This document shows positions 24,713-33,790 of a stretch of DNA of 60,362 bases, in pieces. Each line of letters starts with the position of its first letter. The stretch's first letter is position 1. This DNA is from CAZPYD01 sp964590835 (GTDB lineage Bacteria; Patescibacteriota; Minisyncoccia; JAHISW01; Tagabacteraceae). The stretch spans positions 1-60,362 of the forward strand of contig CAZPYD010000002.1 in assembly GCA_964590835.1 (NCBI GenBank), read 5' to 3'. The notes below the pieces were generated by a model. It made no database searches, was not told where the DNA came from, and worked only from the letters and a program-made list of their open reading frames with translations. A program made the translations under genes and the position numbers.

Positions 24713-25909
24713 ATGTTTAGTTCATTCATTAAAGGACAAAAATTATATATAAATGATAGGCATGAAGAAAAGGACACAGAAAATGAAGATAGAGAAAAAT
24801 TATATGATAAAAAAATCTTATCTTTGCTGGAAAGGGGAGATGTAGCAATATTTGGTGCTAAAATAAATCAATTTTTGTGGGATTATTATCGAAAGCTAGG
24901 TCTGGCCAAGATTAAAAAAGACGACATTTTTTTTGTTAGTGACTTTTTGGGTTACAAGTCATTAACGAAAGCCTTACTTGAAGACAAGATTTTATTAGAA
25001 GAATTCAAAAAAAGAAAATTTGATTTTATTTCGCCATATATAGAAAGTGAATCGACTCGAAAGTTGGCAGAAAAAATAAACTCCAGGTTATATAGGGATT
25101 CAGAAATAACAAGTTGGTTTAATAATAAAATAAAATATCGAAAGTTATTAGAAGATTGCGGCTTGCCAGCTATTTCTGGATATAAAGTAGAAAATAAAAA
25201 AGAGATCAGAAAAGCTTATGATAAATTGAAAAAACAAGGTTTTGAAAAAGTTGTTTTAAAAAAAGGTAGATCGGTAGCAGGGTTTGGTATTTGGAAAGTA
25301 GAAAATATTGATAAGTTAGATTTGAATAAAAATGAAGAATATTTATTGGAGGGTTTTGTTGAAAAAATATTTCTTTCTCCAAATGTTCAGTATTTTATTG
25401 GGCGAGATGATATAAAATTTCTTACGGCGACAGATCAGATTTTTGGTGAAAGCGGTTTTGATCATAAGGGGAATATTTTTCCGTCCAGGTTAGAAAAATT
25501 ACCGGAATTAAAACAAAAAATACTTAATTATTCTCAAAAAGTTTGTGATTATTTGCAAAACAAGAAGTGTTTTGGTTTTGTTGGTATAGATTTTATTATT
25601 ACACAAAATCAGGATGTTTATTCTTGTGAATGTAATGTAAGATTAAACTCAAGCACCTTTCCTTTTTTTATAGTATCTAAGTTGTTTCCAGAACAGAATG
25701 TGAGCTGGCATAGCTTTACTTTAAAAACACAACCTATTGAGTTTGAGGATTTTTACAGAAAAAACAAAAAGTTATTTATCAATAGAATTGGTGATTATGG
25801 GATATTTCCTGTTGACATTGATTTGTTGAATAGTTATGGAGAAGGGCAGTTTTTTGCTGTTCACAAAACTAATAAAAAAGTAAAAGAATTAATAAATAAA
25901 ATAAATTAA
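24713..25909 (+). CDS. ATP-grasp ligase
   Basis: ATP-grasp enzymes couple a carboxylate to an amine or thiol through an acyl phosphate; relatives in natural product clusters form peptide bonds. The first 130 residues look like a pre-ATP-grasp domain. The grasp core runs from about 135: YRKLLEDCGLPAISGYKV, VVLKKGRSVAGFGIWKV (nucleotide-binding Lys and loop), YLLEGFVEK, then FGFVGIDFII and CECNVRLNSSTFPFF, with the Mg-binding Glu-x-Asn-x-Arg. Length 398 aa resembles PGM1-type peptide ligases. Its gene neighbours are a radical SAM gene (2 bases before) and the Kae1-like gene (2 bases after). Confidence 0.72.
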   Translation: MFSSFIKGQKLYINDRHEEKDTENEDREKLYDKKILSLLERGDVAIFGAKINQFLWDYYRKLGLAKIKKDDIFFVSDFLGYKSLTKALLEDKILLEEFKKRKFDFISPYIESESTRKLAEKINSRLYRDSEITSWFNNKIKYRKLLEDCGLPAISGYKVENKKEIRKAYDKLKKQGFEKVVLKKGRSVAGFGIWKVENIDKLDLNKNEEYLLEGFVEKIFLSPNVQYFIGRDDIKFLTATDQIFGESGFDHKGNIFPSRLEKLPELKQKILNYSQKVCDYLQNKKCFGFVGIDFIITQNQDVYSCECNVRLNSSTFPFFIVSKLFPEQNVSWHSFTLKTQPIEFEDFYRKNKKLFINRIGDYGIFPVDIDLLNSYGEGQFFAVHKTNKKVKELINKIN

Positions 25910-25911
25910 AT

Positions 25912-27036
25912 ATGTATGTTTTGGGGATAGATACAATTTTACATGATTTTTGTGTGGCTGTTACCAAAGATAATAAGGTTTTGAGCAGTATAGTGGTACA
26001 TAGAAGAATGAGTGATTTTAGAGGGGAGTTGTTAAGATTACCTCTTTTAAATATTCAAGATGTGGGAAAAATAATAAATCTAGCAATTAAAAAAGCTAAA
26101 ATTAATTTAACAGATATTTCTTTAATATCTGTTAACAATAAAGGGAGTTTATTTTCTAATATTATTATCGGGATAACATCTGGAAATTTACTTAGTGAAA
26201 TATATGGGATACCGATTGTTGAAGTAGAACATCAAGCAGCTCATATTTTTTCAAATTGGATAAACAAAAAGGAAAAAGATAAAATTTCCTTTCCTGTTAT
26301 AGTTTTTAGCGCATCAGGAGGGCATACATCAATAAATCTTATTAAGAAAAATAACTTTAAATATCAAGTTTTATACGATAACAGTGGGATAGAAAATAAA
26401 AAAGGGGAAAAGCCAAATTTTTTAGGTGTTGGGACGTTGTTTAGCGATATGGCTATTATTTTAGGTTTTGAAAAATCCAAAAAGAGAAATAGGGGGGATG
26501 GTAATTTGATTTCTGGTTTGGCTAAAAGAGGTAGGGAAAATAAGTATGATTTTTTTGGGAATTATAAAAAAGAAAATAATGTTTATGATTTTAATTTTTT
26601 AAATATAAGAAAGTATATTTTATCTAAAATTAAAAAAAAGTTGAAAGCTAATAAAACTGTTTCTTTGCAAAAAAAGGCAGATATTGCTTTGGGGTTTGAG
26701 AACTTTATATCTGATATTATTATAGAAAACGTCCTTTTTTGGGTTAAAAAGCATAAAGCTAAGGAGGTTCATTTTGTTGGGGGAGTGTCTGCAAACTCAA
26801 CACTTCGGAAAAAAGTTAAAAAAATTTTTAAAAAAAGAGAGGTAGTGCTTAGAATAGCTGATAAGAAATATTGTACAGATAATGGGGGTATGATATCAGT
26901 TTTAGGATTTTACAAATATATAAATAACAAAAATAAATATAAAAAACAAAGAAAAGTAAAATTAGAATCAGATTTTAAACTAGAAAAAATTGCAATTGAT
27001 CAATTTTTTAATAAACCAAAAAGAAAAAATATTTAG
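25912..27036 (+). CDS. Kae1/TsaD-like carbamoyltransferase-fold protein A
   Basis: The ASKHA-fold Kae1/TsaD family transfers threonylcarbamoyl to tRNA; the Kae1-like domain of TobZ transfers carbamoyl to an antibiotic hydroxyl. Family marks: LGIDTILHDFCVAVT, VEHQAAHIFSNW (metal motif HxxxH), FSASGGHTSI, GVGTLFSDMAIILGF, GGVSANSTLRKK and KYCTDNGGMISVLGF (catalytic-site Asp). Length 374 aa is near normal but several loops differ from housekeeping TsaD. Its YrdC-like partner is two genes downstream. A second pair exists at 36,904. Being inside a biosynthetic cluster argues for a pathway role over tRNA t6A synthesis. Confidence 0.78.
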   Translation: MYVLGIDTILHDFCVAVTKDNKVLSSIVVHRRMSDFRGELLRLPLLNIQDVGKIINLAIKKAKINLTDISLISVNNKGSLFSNIIIGITSGNLLSEIYGIPIVEVEHQAAHIFSNWINKKEKDKISFPVIVFSASGGHTSINLIKKNNFKYQVLYDNSGIENKKGEKPNFLGVGTLFSDMAIILGFEKSKKRNRGDGNLISGLAKRGRENKYDFFGNYKKENNVYDFNFLNIRKYILSKIKKKLKANKTVSLQKKADIALGFENFISDIIIENVLFWVKKHKAKEVHFVGGVSANSTLRKKVKKIFKKREVVLRIADKKYCTDNGGMISVLGFYKYINNKNKYKKQRKVKLESDFKLEKIAIDQFFNKPKRKNI

Positions 27037-27039
27037 TTT

Positions 27040-28764
27040 ATGAATTGTATAAAATTGAGTAAATTAAGCAATAATTCTCTTAAAAAAGATCTTTCTACCT
27101 CAGAGAGATTAAATATTCTTGTTGATTCTAATGATTATAAAAAACTATACAAGTTGGTTGATTTTGTTAAAAATGATTATAAGGTAATTCAACTGGAGGG
27201 AAAGAGTGGTTTTTTTAGCAATGAGCTTTTAGATTTTATTTCTGAAAGAAAAATATTTTGTAAGATTAATATAGATACTAATTTTACAGAGAAGAAAAAT
27301 TCTTTTAATCTTTTTTCGTCGATAAGTAAAAAAAATATCATGAAATTAGTTGTTAATATTTTGATATACCCAGATAAAAAATTAAGTGATTTAAAAAAAA
27401 TAGATAAAACAATAAGTTGGTTGTCAAAAAATAATATCAATAAAATACAATTTACTTTGTGTGATAGAAAAAGACCAGGGGAGCGGGCTTCTTTTGAGCA
27501 GTTGATCAATGTTTTATCATCAGCAAGATATGTTAGTTTTTCAAAAGTAATAAAAAAAGTTAATGGAATTCCGTATTGTATATTTTCAGATCCGGAGGAG
27601 TTGGTAATACGTGATTTAAGCCACCACAAAGAGAGATATTTTAAATTGGATAAGTGTAAAAAATGTTCATTAAAAAATAATTGTTCTGGAATTCCTAGAA
27701 TATATAAAAATGAGAAGATTGATAAGTTTATTAAGCCAGAAAAGAAACTTAAGGAAGTAACGATAGAATTAACAAGTAAATGTAATTTTGGTTGTAAGTT
27801 TTGTTTTAATAAAGCCAGTTTTGCGAAAGATGGGCGTGGTGGTGACGAAATGGGAACGGAGAAGATAAAAAAGATAATTGATCAAATAAAAAAGAGTGGT
27901 GTTTCTGTTGTTAGGTTCACAGGGGGGGAGCCCTTGTTGAGAAGTGATTTAATGGAGTTGTTGTTGTATACTAGAAACAAAGGGCTTAAAGTGAGGTTGA
28001 ATACTAATGGGTATTTAATTAGAGATTATGAGCATGCAAAAAAGTTGGCCAAGTACTTAGATTATGTTTTATTCTCTTTTCACGCTTATGATTTTAAAAA
28101 GGAAGAAAAAATTACTGGGGTTAAAAATTCATTTCAAAAGAAGATTCAAGCAATAAAATGGCTTAGAAAAGCAGGTGTTAATACCATAAGAATAAACACA
28201 GTTGCTTCGGTTGATAATATAAAAAATTTGGAAAAATTCTATAATTTATTTAAGGAGTTAAAAATAGATAGTTGGGCGACAAACAGATTAATTCCAGTTT
28301 TTGATGACAAGTGTATTTGGGGGAAGAAAGAGTTAGGGTTGTTGGTTAAAAAATTAGTGAAAATTAAAGAAGATATTAATAAAAATAACATTCCTTTACG
28401 GTTGCATATTGTTAATGCTGTTCCACTTTGTGCAATGAATCCGATAACAATGAACAGGGTTTGTATTGGAGGGAGGAGTGTTGATGGTCATGAACGTTTT
28501 GTGATAGATCCTCGAGGTTTTGCTAAGCCCATATATTATATTGATAAAAATATTGGAGATGCTTGTGATATTAAGGGTAGTTGGGAAAATAATTTTATGA
28601 AAAGTTTGAGGAGCTACGTTAATCTTCCGGCAGAATGTAAAAAATGTTCTTTGCTTGAAAAATGTAAGGGAGGTAATAGGTACTGTGCTTTTGTTGCAAC
28701 AGGTAATTTTTTTGGTAAAGATCCGTTAATGAATTACAATAATATAAATGATTTTGTTTGGTGA
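27040..28764 (+). CDS. Fused pseudo-radical SAM plus radical SAM protein
   Basis: The active domain is C-terminal: CNFGCKFCFNKASFAKDGRGG at about residues 248-268, FTGGEPLLR, RLNTNGYL, AVPLCAMNP, FVIDPRGFAKP and CKKCSLLEKCKGGNRYC. The first 235 residues resemble a radical SAM barrel that lost its three cluster cysteines but keep NGIPYCIF and CKKCSLKNNCSGIPRIY, matching the end of the other cluster paralogues. So it looks like a two-domain enzyme whose first half is no longer catalytic. It is closely related to the 450-aa protein at 40,974. Located between the Kae1-like and YrdC-like genes. Confidence 0.78.
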   Translation: MNCIKLSKLSNNSLKKDLSTSERLNILVDSNDYKKLYKLVDFVKNDYKVIQLEGKSGFFSNELLDFISERKIFCKINIDTNFTEKKNSFNLFSSISKKNIMKLVVNILIYPDKKLSDLKKIDKTISWLSKNNINKIQFTLCDRKRPGERASFEQLINVLSSARYVSFSKVIKKVNGIPYCIFSDPEELVIRDLSHHKERYFKLDKCKKCSLKNNCSGIPRIYKNEKIDKFIKPEKKLKEVTIELTSKCNFGCKFCFNKASFAKDGRGGDEMGTEKIKKIIDQIKKSGVSVVRFTGGEPLLRSDLMELLLYTRNKGLKVRLNTNGYLIRDYEHAKKLAKYLDYVLFSFHAYDFKKEEKITGVKNSFQKKIQAIKWLRKAGVNTIRINTVASVDNIKNLEKFYNLFKELKIDSWATNRLIPVFDDKCIWGKKELGLLVKKLVKIKEDINKNNIPLRLHIVNAVPLCAMNPITMNRVCIGGRSVDGHERFVIDPRGFAKPIYYIDKNIGDACDIKGSWENNFMKSLRSYVNLPAECKKCSLLEKCKGGNRYCAFVATGNFFGKDPLMNYNNINDFVW

Positions 28765-28770
28765 TAAAAT

Positions 28771-29430
28771 ATGAAGATAATAAATATTAACTATAAAGAT
28801 CCGAATATAGACGCTATTAAAAAAGTTGCTGATGTCATTAAAAAAGGAGAAATGGCAATTGTTCCTGGTGACGCTGTTTATACTCTTGTTGGTGATGCAA
28901 CAAACATGGAATCCATAAAAAAAATAAACCAAATTAAAAAAAGAGATAAGGGTAAAGCGTTTAATTTAGGGTTGGGTAATTTGAGTGATATTAATAATTA
29001 TGGTTATTACGATAATAGAATTCTAAAAATTCAAGAAATGTTTCCGGATGAACCTTTTACTTTTGTGGTAAAAAGAAAGAACGGTGTTTTACCAGTAAGT
29101 CTTAATCCTAGTTATAAAAAACTTGGGTTTAGAGTACCTTTTAACAAGGTCACTTCAACGTTGTCTAAATTTAACCCCACTCCGGTTATAGGTACAAGCG
29201 CTAATGTTTCCGGTTTTGGAGATTCTCATTCAACAAGTGAAGTTATTGAATATTTTAAAAAGAATTTTGGAGAAGAATTGTGTCCTAAATTATTTTTAAA
29301 TGCAGGTCAATTAGAAGAAAGAAAACCATCTACTGTTATAGATGTAAGTGAGAATAAGATTAAAATAATAAGAAAAGGAGAAATAGATGAGGGTAATTTT
29401 TATCAAAAGATAAAACTAATTTCTATATAA
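28771..29430 (+). CDS. YrdC/TsaC-like protein A
   Basis: YrdC-fold proteins make threonylcarbamoyl-AMP (TsaC) or carbamoyl-AMP (YrdC domains of HypF and TobZ). Motifs: IVPGDAVYTLVGD (replacing the common PTDTVYGL), KKRDKGKAFNLGL, FTFVVKRK, LGFRVP, GTSANVSGF and KPSTVIDVSENKIKIIRKG. Length 219 aa fits a single YrdC domain. It lies 6 bases after the fused radical SAM gene. With the Kae1-like protein it could form a split acyl-adenylate and transfer system. Its 3' end overlaps a frameshifted small gene. Confidence 0.82.
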   Translation: MKIININYKDPNIDAIKKVADVIKKGEMAIVPGDAVYTLVGDATNMESIKKINQIKKRDKGKAFNLGLGNLSDINNYGYYDNRILKIQEMFPDEPFTFVVKRKNGVLPVSLNPSYKKLGFRVPFNKVTSTLSKFNPTPVIGTSANVSGFGDSHSTSEVIEYFKKNFGEELCPKLFLNAGQLEERKPSTVIDVSENKIKIIRKGEIDEGNFYQKIKLISI

Positions 29431-29504
29431 TAAGAAATGAACCTTTGTCTATTAAAAAAGAAAAAATTGCGGATTTGATTAAAGAATTTTCTGCTAAAGA
29501 TTAA
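29387..29504 (+). pseudogene. Small protein gene with a frameshift (related to the 64-aa protein at 42,364)
   Basis: AAAAGGAG lies 6 bases upstream of ATG 29387. That frame stops after 8 codons at 29411, but the +1 frame continues as KDKTNFYIIRNEPLSIKKEK and ends at 29504. Removing one T from the TTTTT run (29397-29401) restores a 38-residue frame. The tail (NFYII-N-x-P, K-x-KI-x2-LI-x-EF) resembles the small protein of the second module. A sequencing error, a real mutation or programmed shifting are all possible. Confidence 0.45.
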
Positions 29505-29510
29505 GAAACA

Positions 29511-30719
29511 ATGACTAGTTTAAATTTAATTAAAAAATATAAATTGCAACCACCTTTTTTTATTTATAAAAAAAGTATTATAGAAAAACAATTTTTAAAG
29601 CTTAAAAATAATTTACCAAAAAATTTTGAGATTTTTTATAGTATCAAAGCTAACCCCAATATTCATGTTTTAAAAACATTGAAAAAATTAAACGCTAATG
29701 CTGAGATTTCATCAGGAGGTGAGTTGTCCAGTGCTTTGAAGGCAGGTTTTGTTTCAAATAAAATTATTTTTACAGGTCCAGGAAAAACAAACGAAGAATT
29801 AAAAAAAGCTATTAAGGCTAAAATCAATTTAATTATAGTAGAGTCTTTAAACGAAATTCGTCGGATAGAAAAAATTGCCTGTAAATTAAAATTAAAACAA
29901 AATATTTTATTAAGAATTAACCCTTCTTCTTACATAAAACAATCTAAAGCAGAAATGCTTAATTTGCCTGGGATAAGTCAGAAGCTTGGAGTAGATGAGG
30001 AGTATATTCCTAAGATTATTGATAGTTTGAAAAAAATGAAGAATGTTAATTTGGTGGGGCTTCATTTGTTTACGACTAGTAATATTTTTGATGAAAAAAT
30101 AATTATCAATAACACCAAGCATCTTTTTGAGGTAGTTAAAAAAATAGAAGCTGAGTTTTCCATTAATCTTCCTGTTATTAATATTGGTGGTGGTTTGGGT
30201 ATTGGTCATTCAGATAATTCTAAAAGACTCAATCTTGAAAAATTATCTCTTGGTCTTTCTGGGTTAATAGATAAATATAATTTTAATGATAAGAGGTTTG
30301 TATTAGAAACAGGTAGGTTTTTAGTGGGAGAGTCGGGTGAATACATTGCTAAAGTGATTGATAGTAAAGCATCTTATGGTGAAAAATTTTTGATTATTGA
30401 TGGAGGTAAAAATCATTTATCTTTAGCTTCTTTGTTAAAGGAAGGGCATTTTGTAGAAGTTTTAAATAAAAGACGAAAAGGAAAAAAAGAGTTTTTTAAT
30501 ATCGTCGGCAATTTAAATACACCAAATGATTTTATTAGTAAAACAACATTACCGGGAGATGTTAAGATTGGTGATTTGATTAGTGTTAAAAATACAGGCG
30601 CATATAGTTTTTCTATTAGTTGGCTTTTGTTTTCTAGTAGGCCAATTCCCAAAGAATATTTTTTGGTTAAAAAAGGTCATCTTAGGGATATTTCTAAAAA
30701 AATAGTAGTGAATGATTAA
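29511..30719 (+). CDS. PLP-dependent decarboxylase, LysA/ornithine decarboxylase fold (type III)
   Basis: This family decarboxylates diaminopimelate, carboxynorspermidine, ornithine/arginine or citryl intermediates. The PLP lysine is in FYSIKANPNIHVLKTL (about residue 46). ISSGGELSSALKAGF, GLHLFTTSNIFDE, VINIGGGLGIGH and ETGRFLVGESGEY follow, and near the C-terminus GAYSFSISWLLFSSRPIP. The active-site Cys-Asp pair of classical DapDC is not obvious, so the substrate is unclear. Length 402 aa is normal. It sits after the small gene and before an SDR gene, in the middle of the biosynthetic cluster. Confidence 0.85.
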   Translation: MTSLNLIKKYKLQPPFFIYKKSIIEKQFLKLKNNLPKNFEIFYSIKANPNIHVLKTLKKLNANAEISSGGELSSALKAGFVSNKIIFTGPGKTNEELKKAIKAKINLIIVESLNEIRRIEKIACKLKLKQNILLRINPSSYIKQSKAEMLNLPGISQKLGVDEEYIPKIIDSLKKMKNVNLVGLHLFTTSNIFDEKIIINNTKHLFEVVKKIEAEFSINLPVINIGGGLGIGHSDNSKRLNLEKLSLGLSGLIDKYNFNDKRFVLETGRFLVGESGEYIAKVIDSKASYGEKFLIIDGGKNHLSLASLLKEGHFVEVLNKRRKGKKEFFNIVGNLNTPNDFISKTTLPGDVKIGDLISVKNTGAYSFSISWLLFSSRPIPKEYFLVKKGHLRDISKKIVVND

Positions 30720-30730
30720 AATACAATACT

Positions 30731-31465
30731 ATGAACACTATCAATAAAAAAACAGTTTTAATCAGTGGAGGTACAGACGGTATTGGAAAAGCCGCCACTC
30801 TTCGTCTTCTTGATGATGGACACAGTGTGGTGGCTTTTTCTAGGGATAGTTGTAAGTGTAATCAACTGAAAAAGGTTTTAGGTAGAATATATCCGCAAAA
30901 GCAATTTTTAGTACTCACTGCCGATGTAATAGACGAGACAAGTCTAAAACTAGTCGCCAATGAGGTTGTTAAAAAATTCGGTACCATAGATATATTGATT
31001 AATAATGCTGGTATTGGATATTTAACAGACTGTGATAAAGTCGACATGACGAGATTCCAGCAGATGATCCAAGTTAACATCGTTGGCATAGCTCTGTTGA
31101 CGAAGTTGATTGTTCCACACATGAAGAAACGTAAATCCGGTTTGATTATCAATCTTGCTTCTATATCAGAAAAAATTGCTTTTACTAATAGCGAATTTTA
31201 TAGTGCCACTAAGTTTGGTGTAATGGGCTACTCTCAAGGAATAAGAAATGAATTAAAAGATTTTGGAATAAAAGTTACTACAATATGTCCCGGCACGATT
31301 AAAACTAGTTTTTTTGATGTTGAGGAACTTAAGCGCCGTAAAAAAATACGGAAAGGAGAAACCTTGCCCATGTTGAATGTAGAAGATATCAGTAACATTA
31401 TTAGTTTAATCTGTAATCAATCTGAACATTGTGATATACAAGATTTAACAGTCATGCCTTTTTAG
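30731..31465 (+). CDS. Short-chain dehydrogenase/reductase (SDR)
   Basis: NAD(P)-dependent oxidoreductase with a Rossmann fold. The cofactor loop is SGGTDGIGKAATLRLL, with VAFSRDSCKCN after it, suggesting NADP preference. ADV, NNAGIGY and the catalytic YSATKFG (Tyr-x3-Lys) with a preceding Ser in NLASISEK are present. ICPGTIKTSFF is the post-catalytic loop. Length 244 aa is typical. G+C is somewhat higher than in neighbours. It abuts the methyltransferase gene directly, so both may act on the same intermediate. Confidence 0.9.
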   Translation: MNTINKKTVLISGGTDGIGKAATLRLLDDGHSVVAFSRDSCKCNQLKKVLGRIYPQKQFLVLTADVIDETSLKLVANEVVKKFGTIDILINNAGIGYLTDCDKVDMTRFQQMIQVNIVGIALLTKLIVPHMKKRKSGLIINLASISEKIAFTNSEFYSATKFGVMGYSQGIRNELKDFGIKVTTICPGTIKTSFFDVEELKRRKKIRKGETLPMLNVEDISNIISLICNQSEHCDIQDLTVMPF

Positions 31466-32311
31466 ATGAAAAATAAAGAAAAATTTAATAAATTAGATTG
31501 GAGTCATGCCATACTTAATTGGGGGAGATACACTTCTCCTTTTAGATTGTCTAGTGATGATGTTGAGGTTTATTCATCTGTTTTGAGAAAATTTAAGAAT
31601 AAAAAGAGAATTTTACTTTTAGGATCTACTCCTGAAATTAGAGAGGTTTTGTCTAGTTTAGATTTTGAAATTGTTGTCGCTGATTTTTCTTACGAGATGC
31701 TTCAAGGTATGATTTATTTTGGAGATATTGATATAGATAAAGAGTGGTGGGTAAAAGCTGATTGGATGATTTTAGATAAATTCTTAAAAAATAATTATTT
31801 TGATTTAATTTTAGGAGACTTGGTTTTACGTAATATTGATTTTGGTAGACAAAATAAATTTTTAAAAATTATTTCTAGTTTATTAAATGAAAAAGGAATG
31901 TTTATAAGCAGAATTCACCATTATGATGAAAAAATGAGTTTAGTTAGTCAAAAAAAGATTGTTGAAGATGTTTTGTCTTTAAAAAATATTTCTCAAAAAT
32001 TAAAAGAAGATTTGATTACTTCTCGCTTATTTGATAAATACACAGAAAGAAAAAATAAAACAATTAATAAAAAATTGTTTTTAGAAGCTATAGGGAGTAA
32101 TAAAAAAATATTAAAAAATATTTATAAAAAGTGGGGAGACGAAAAAAGGACATGGACGCAACACACAAAACAAGAAATTCAAGAAATGCTTAAAAAATAT
32201 TTTTATATTGAAGAGAGAAAAATAGCGGAAGATTATATAGATTCGAAGTTTTATCCAACTTATGTTTTGAAGAAAATAGTAAAAGAAAAAACCGCCCCAA
32301 TTGAGATCTAG
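31466..32311 (+). CDS. Class I SAM-dependent methyltransferase
   Basis: A Rossmann-type methyltransferase: RILLLGSTPEIREVL is the SAM-binding motif I region, IVVADFSYEMLQGM the acidic loop after strand 2, and YFDLILGDLVLRNI motif II/III. The final third is helical and positively charged, probably the substrate cap. Length 281 aa. It starts on the base after the SDR stop and its own stop lies inside a terminator hairpin, so it ends this sub-operon. Substrate unknown. Confidence 0.72.
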   Translation: MKNKEKFNKLDWSHAILNWGRYTSPFRLSSDDVEVYSSVLRKFKNKKRILLLGSTPEIREVLSSLDFEIVVADFSYEMLQGMIYFGDIDIDKEWWVKADWMILDKFLKNNYFDLILGDLVLRNIDFGRQNKFLKIISSLLNEKGMFISRIHHYDEKMSLVSQKKIVEDVLSLKNISQKLKEDLITSRLFDKYTERKNKTINKKLFLEAIGSNKKILKNIYKKWGDEKRTWTQHTKQEIQEMLKKYFYIEERKIAEDYIDSKFYPTYVLKKIVKEKTAPIEI

Positions 32312-32322
32312 GGCGGTTTTTA
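32289..32322. terminator. Bidirectional terminator
   Basis: AAACCGCCC (32289-32297) pairs with GGGCGGTTT (32311-32319), flanked by A runs on the left and T on the right. It serves the methyltransferase gene and the convergent SnoaL-like gene. Confidence 0.85.
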
Positions 32323-32344
32323 GAAAAGTAGGAGTAAAAAAGAC

Positions 32345-32792
32345 CTACCAGCTGGTTTTTTTCAGTTTCCAGTTGTTGTCTTTCAGTTCCCAGATATAGG
32401 TGATGTTGATATATCCGGCGTAGTGGTTGGGGTAAACCGTGAACTTTACGGTTACCTGTTGGTCGTTGTTGCTGGAAGTCTTATAACTTCCTTTAATAAT
32501 CGGTGAACGTTTTTTGCCGATTATTTTCGGGAGATGCTTCCTGAATTTTTCTTTGGACATGAACACTCTGTTCTTGCCACCGGTCATGATTTTGGCATCG
32601 TCAGCAACGAAAGACATATAATTTTCAACATTTTTTGTCTTCCATGCTTCGGACATTTTTTTCATGTTGATATCAACAGCCTTTTCGTCGTCGTTCATTC
32701 CCTCATTTTTGGAGGCAATGGTGTTGTTGATGGCAAAAATCAGGGTAAAAATAGCGGCCACAATGGCGATGGTGAGGTTTCTTTTTTTTCAT
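32345..32792 (-). CDS. Exported SnoaL/NTF2-like protein (DUF4440 type), frameshifted signal peptide
   Basis: The mature part (EKAVDINMKKMSEAWKTKNV, DDAKIMTGG, TYIWELKDNNWKLKKTSW) matches NTF2-like DUF4440 proteins, which include ketosteroid-isomerase-like folds of varied function. The frame is open only from GTG 32761, but AAGGAGAG precedes an ATG at 32792. That start is out of frame by one base within a run of eight A (32782-32789); with seven A it would read MKKRNLTIAIVAAIFTLIFA, a good signal peptide. G+C is visibly above that of the cluster. It is the only minus-strand gene in the locus, so probably a later insertion. Confidence 0.6.
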
Positions 32793-32911
32793 TCTTCTCT
32801 CCTTGTTTTTGGTTTTTAAAGAAACACTTTAGCCTGTTTTATATTATGCATTGAACAGATTCTTTGTCAATAGTTTTTTTAACTTCTTTTTTATAAAATA
32901 AAAGTATATTT

Positions 32912-33790
32912 ATGCCCAATGTTTTAATAACAAATAGATGTAATCAAAATTGTTCTTATTGTTTTGCCCAAAAAGAAATGAAAAAAAAGACAGAAGAAAT
33001 GCCTTTTTCGAGTTTTGAGAGAGTTTTAGATTTTTTAAAGCAGAGTGGAGATGAGAATCTTCGATTATTGGGTGGTGAGCCAACACTGCATTTTAGATTT
33101 AAAGATATTATTAAATTAGCTTTTGATAGAAAATTTTCTATTCAAATCTTTACTAATGGTCTTTTTGGGGAAGATATTTTAGATTTTTTGATAAGCAGGG
33201 GTTGTCAAATAAGATATAGTTTTAATATGAATTCAAAGGAAAAATATTCTTCTCAAAATTATAAACAGCTTTTAAAAAATCTAGAAAAAATTTCAGTTTT
33301 TAAAAATGTCTTGGTGGGAGTTGTGATATATGATAACAATTTTAATTTAGATTATCTTTTAAAAATTATAAAAAAATATCAAATAAAAAGTATTGCCTTG
33401 AGAGTGGCCAATCCAACTTTTTTGGTGAGTGGAAATACATTAATAAAAGAAATAAAAAAAATAAGTAAAGAAGGATTTGGTGTTGGTTTTGGATGCGGAT
33501 TATCTAAAAAATTATTTAATGAAAAACAAAGGGATGTTTTAAAGGAGGTTGGAGTCTTTAATAGTAATTATGGTTGCGGAGCAAATAGTGGTAAATTTGA
33601 CATAGGAGTTGATTTGTCTGTTTTTCGCTGTTTCCCTTTGGCTTGCTGGAAAAATAAAAATTTATTTGATTTTAAAAACACAAAAGAAATAGAACAATAT
33701 TTTTCCAGTAAAATGAAAGATTATCAATCAAAAAACTTAAAAGAAAATTTTATTCAACAAGGGCCGTGTTTTGCCAATTCATTAAAATGA
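32912..33790 (+). CDS. Radical SAM protein
   Basis: A compact radical SAM enzyme beginning MPNVLITNRCNQNCSYC with the cluster motif at residues 10-17, then LLGGEPTLHF and IQIFTNGL. The C-terminal region has FGCGLSKKL, YGCGANSGKFDIGVDLSVFRC and FPLACW, a different Cys set from the tandem array and more like SPASM proteins. A -10-like TATATT lies a few bases before the ATG. The stop overlaps the next ATG by four bases (ATGA), coupling it to the glycosyltransferase gene. Confidence 0.8.
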   Translation: MPNVLITNRCNQNCSYCFAQKEMKKKTEEMPFSSFERVLDFLKQSGDENLRLLGGEPTLHFRFKDIIKLAFDRKFSIQIFTNGLFGEDILDFLISRGCQIRYSFNMNSKEKYSSQNYKQLLKNLEKISVFKNVLVGVVIYDNNFNLDYLLKIIKKYQIKSIALRVANPTFLVSGNTLIKEIKKISKEGFGVGFGCGLSKKLFNEKQRDVLKEVGVFNSNYGCGANSGKFDIGVDLSVFRCFPLACWKNKNLFDFKNTKEIEQYFSSKMKDYQSKNLKENFIQQGPCFANSLK

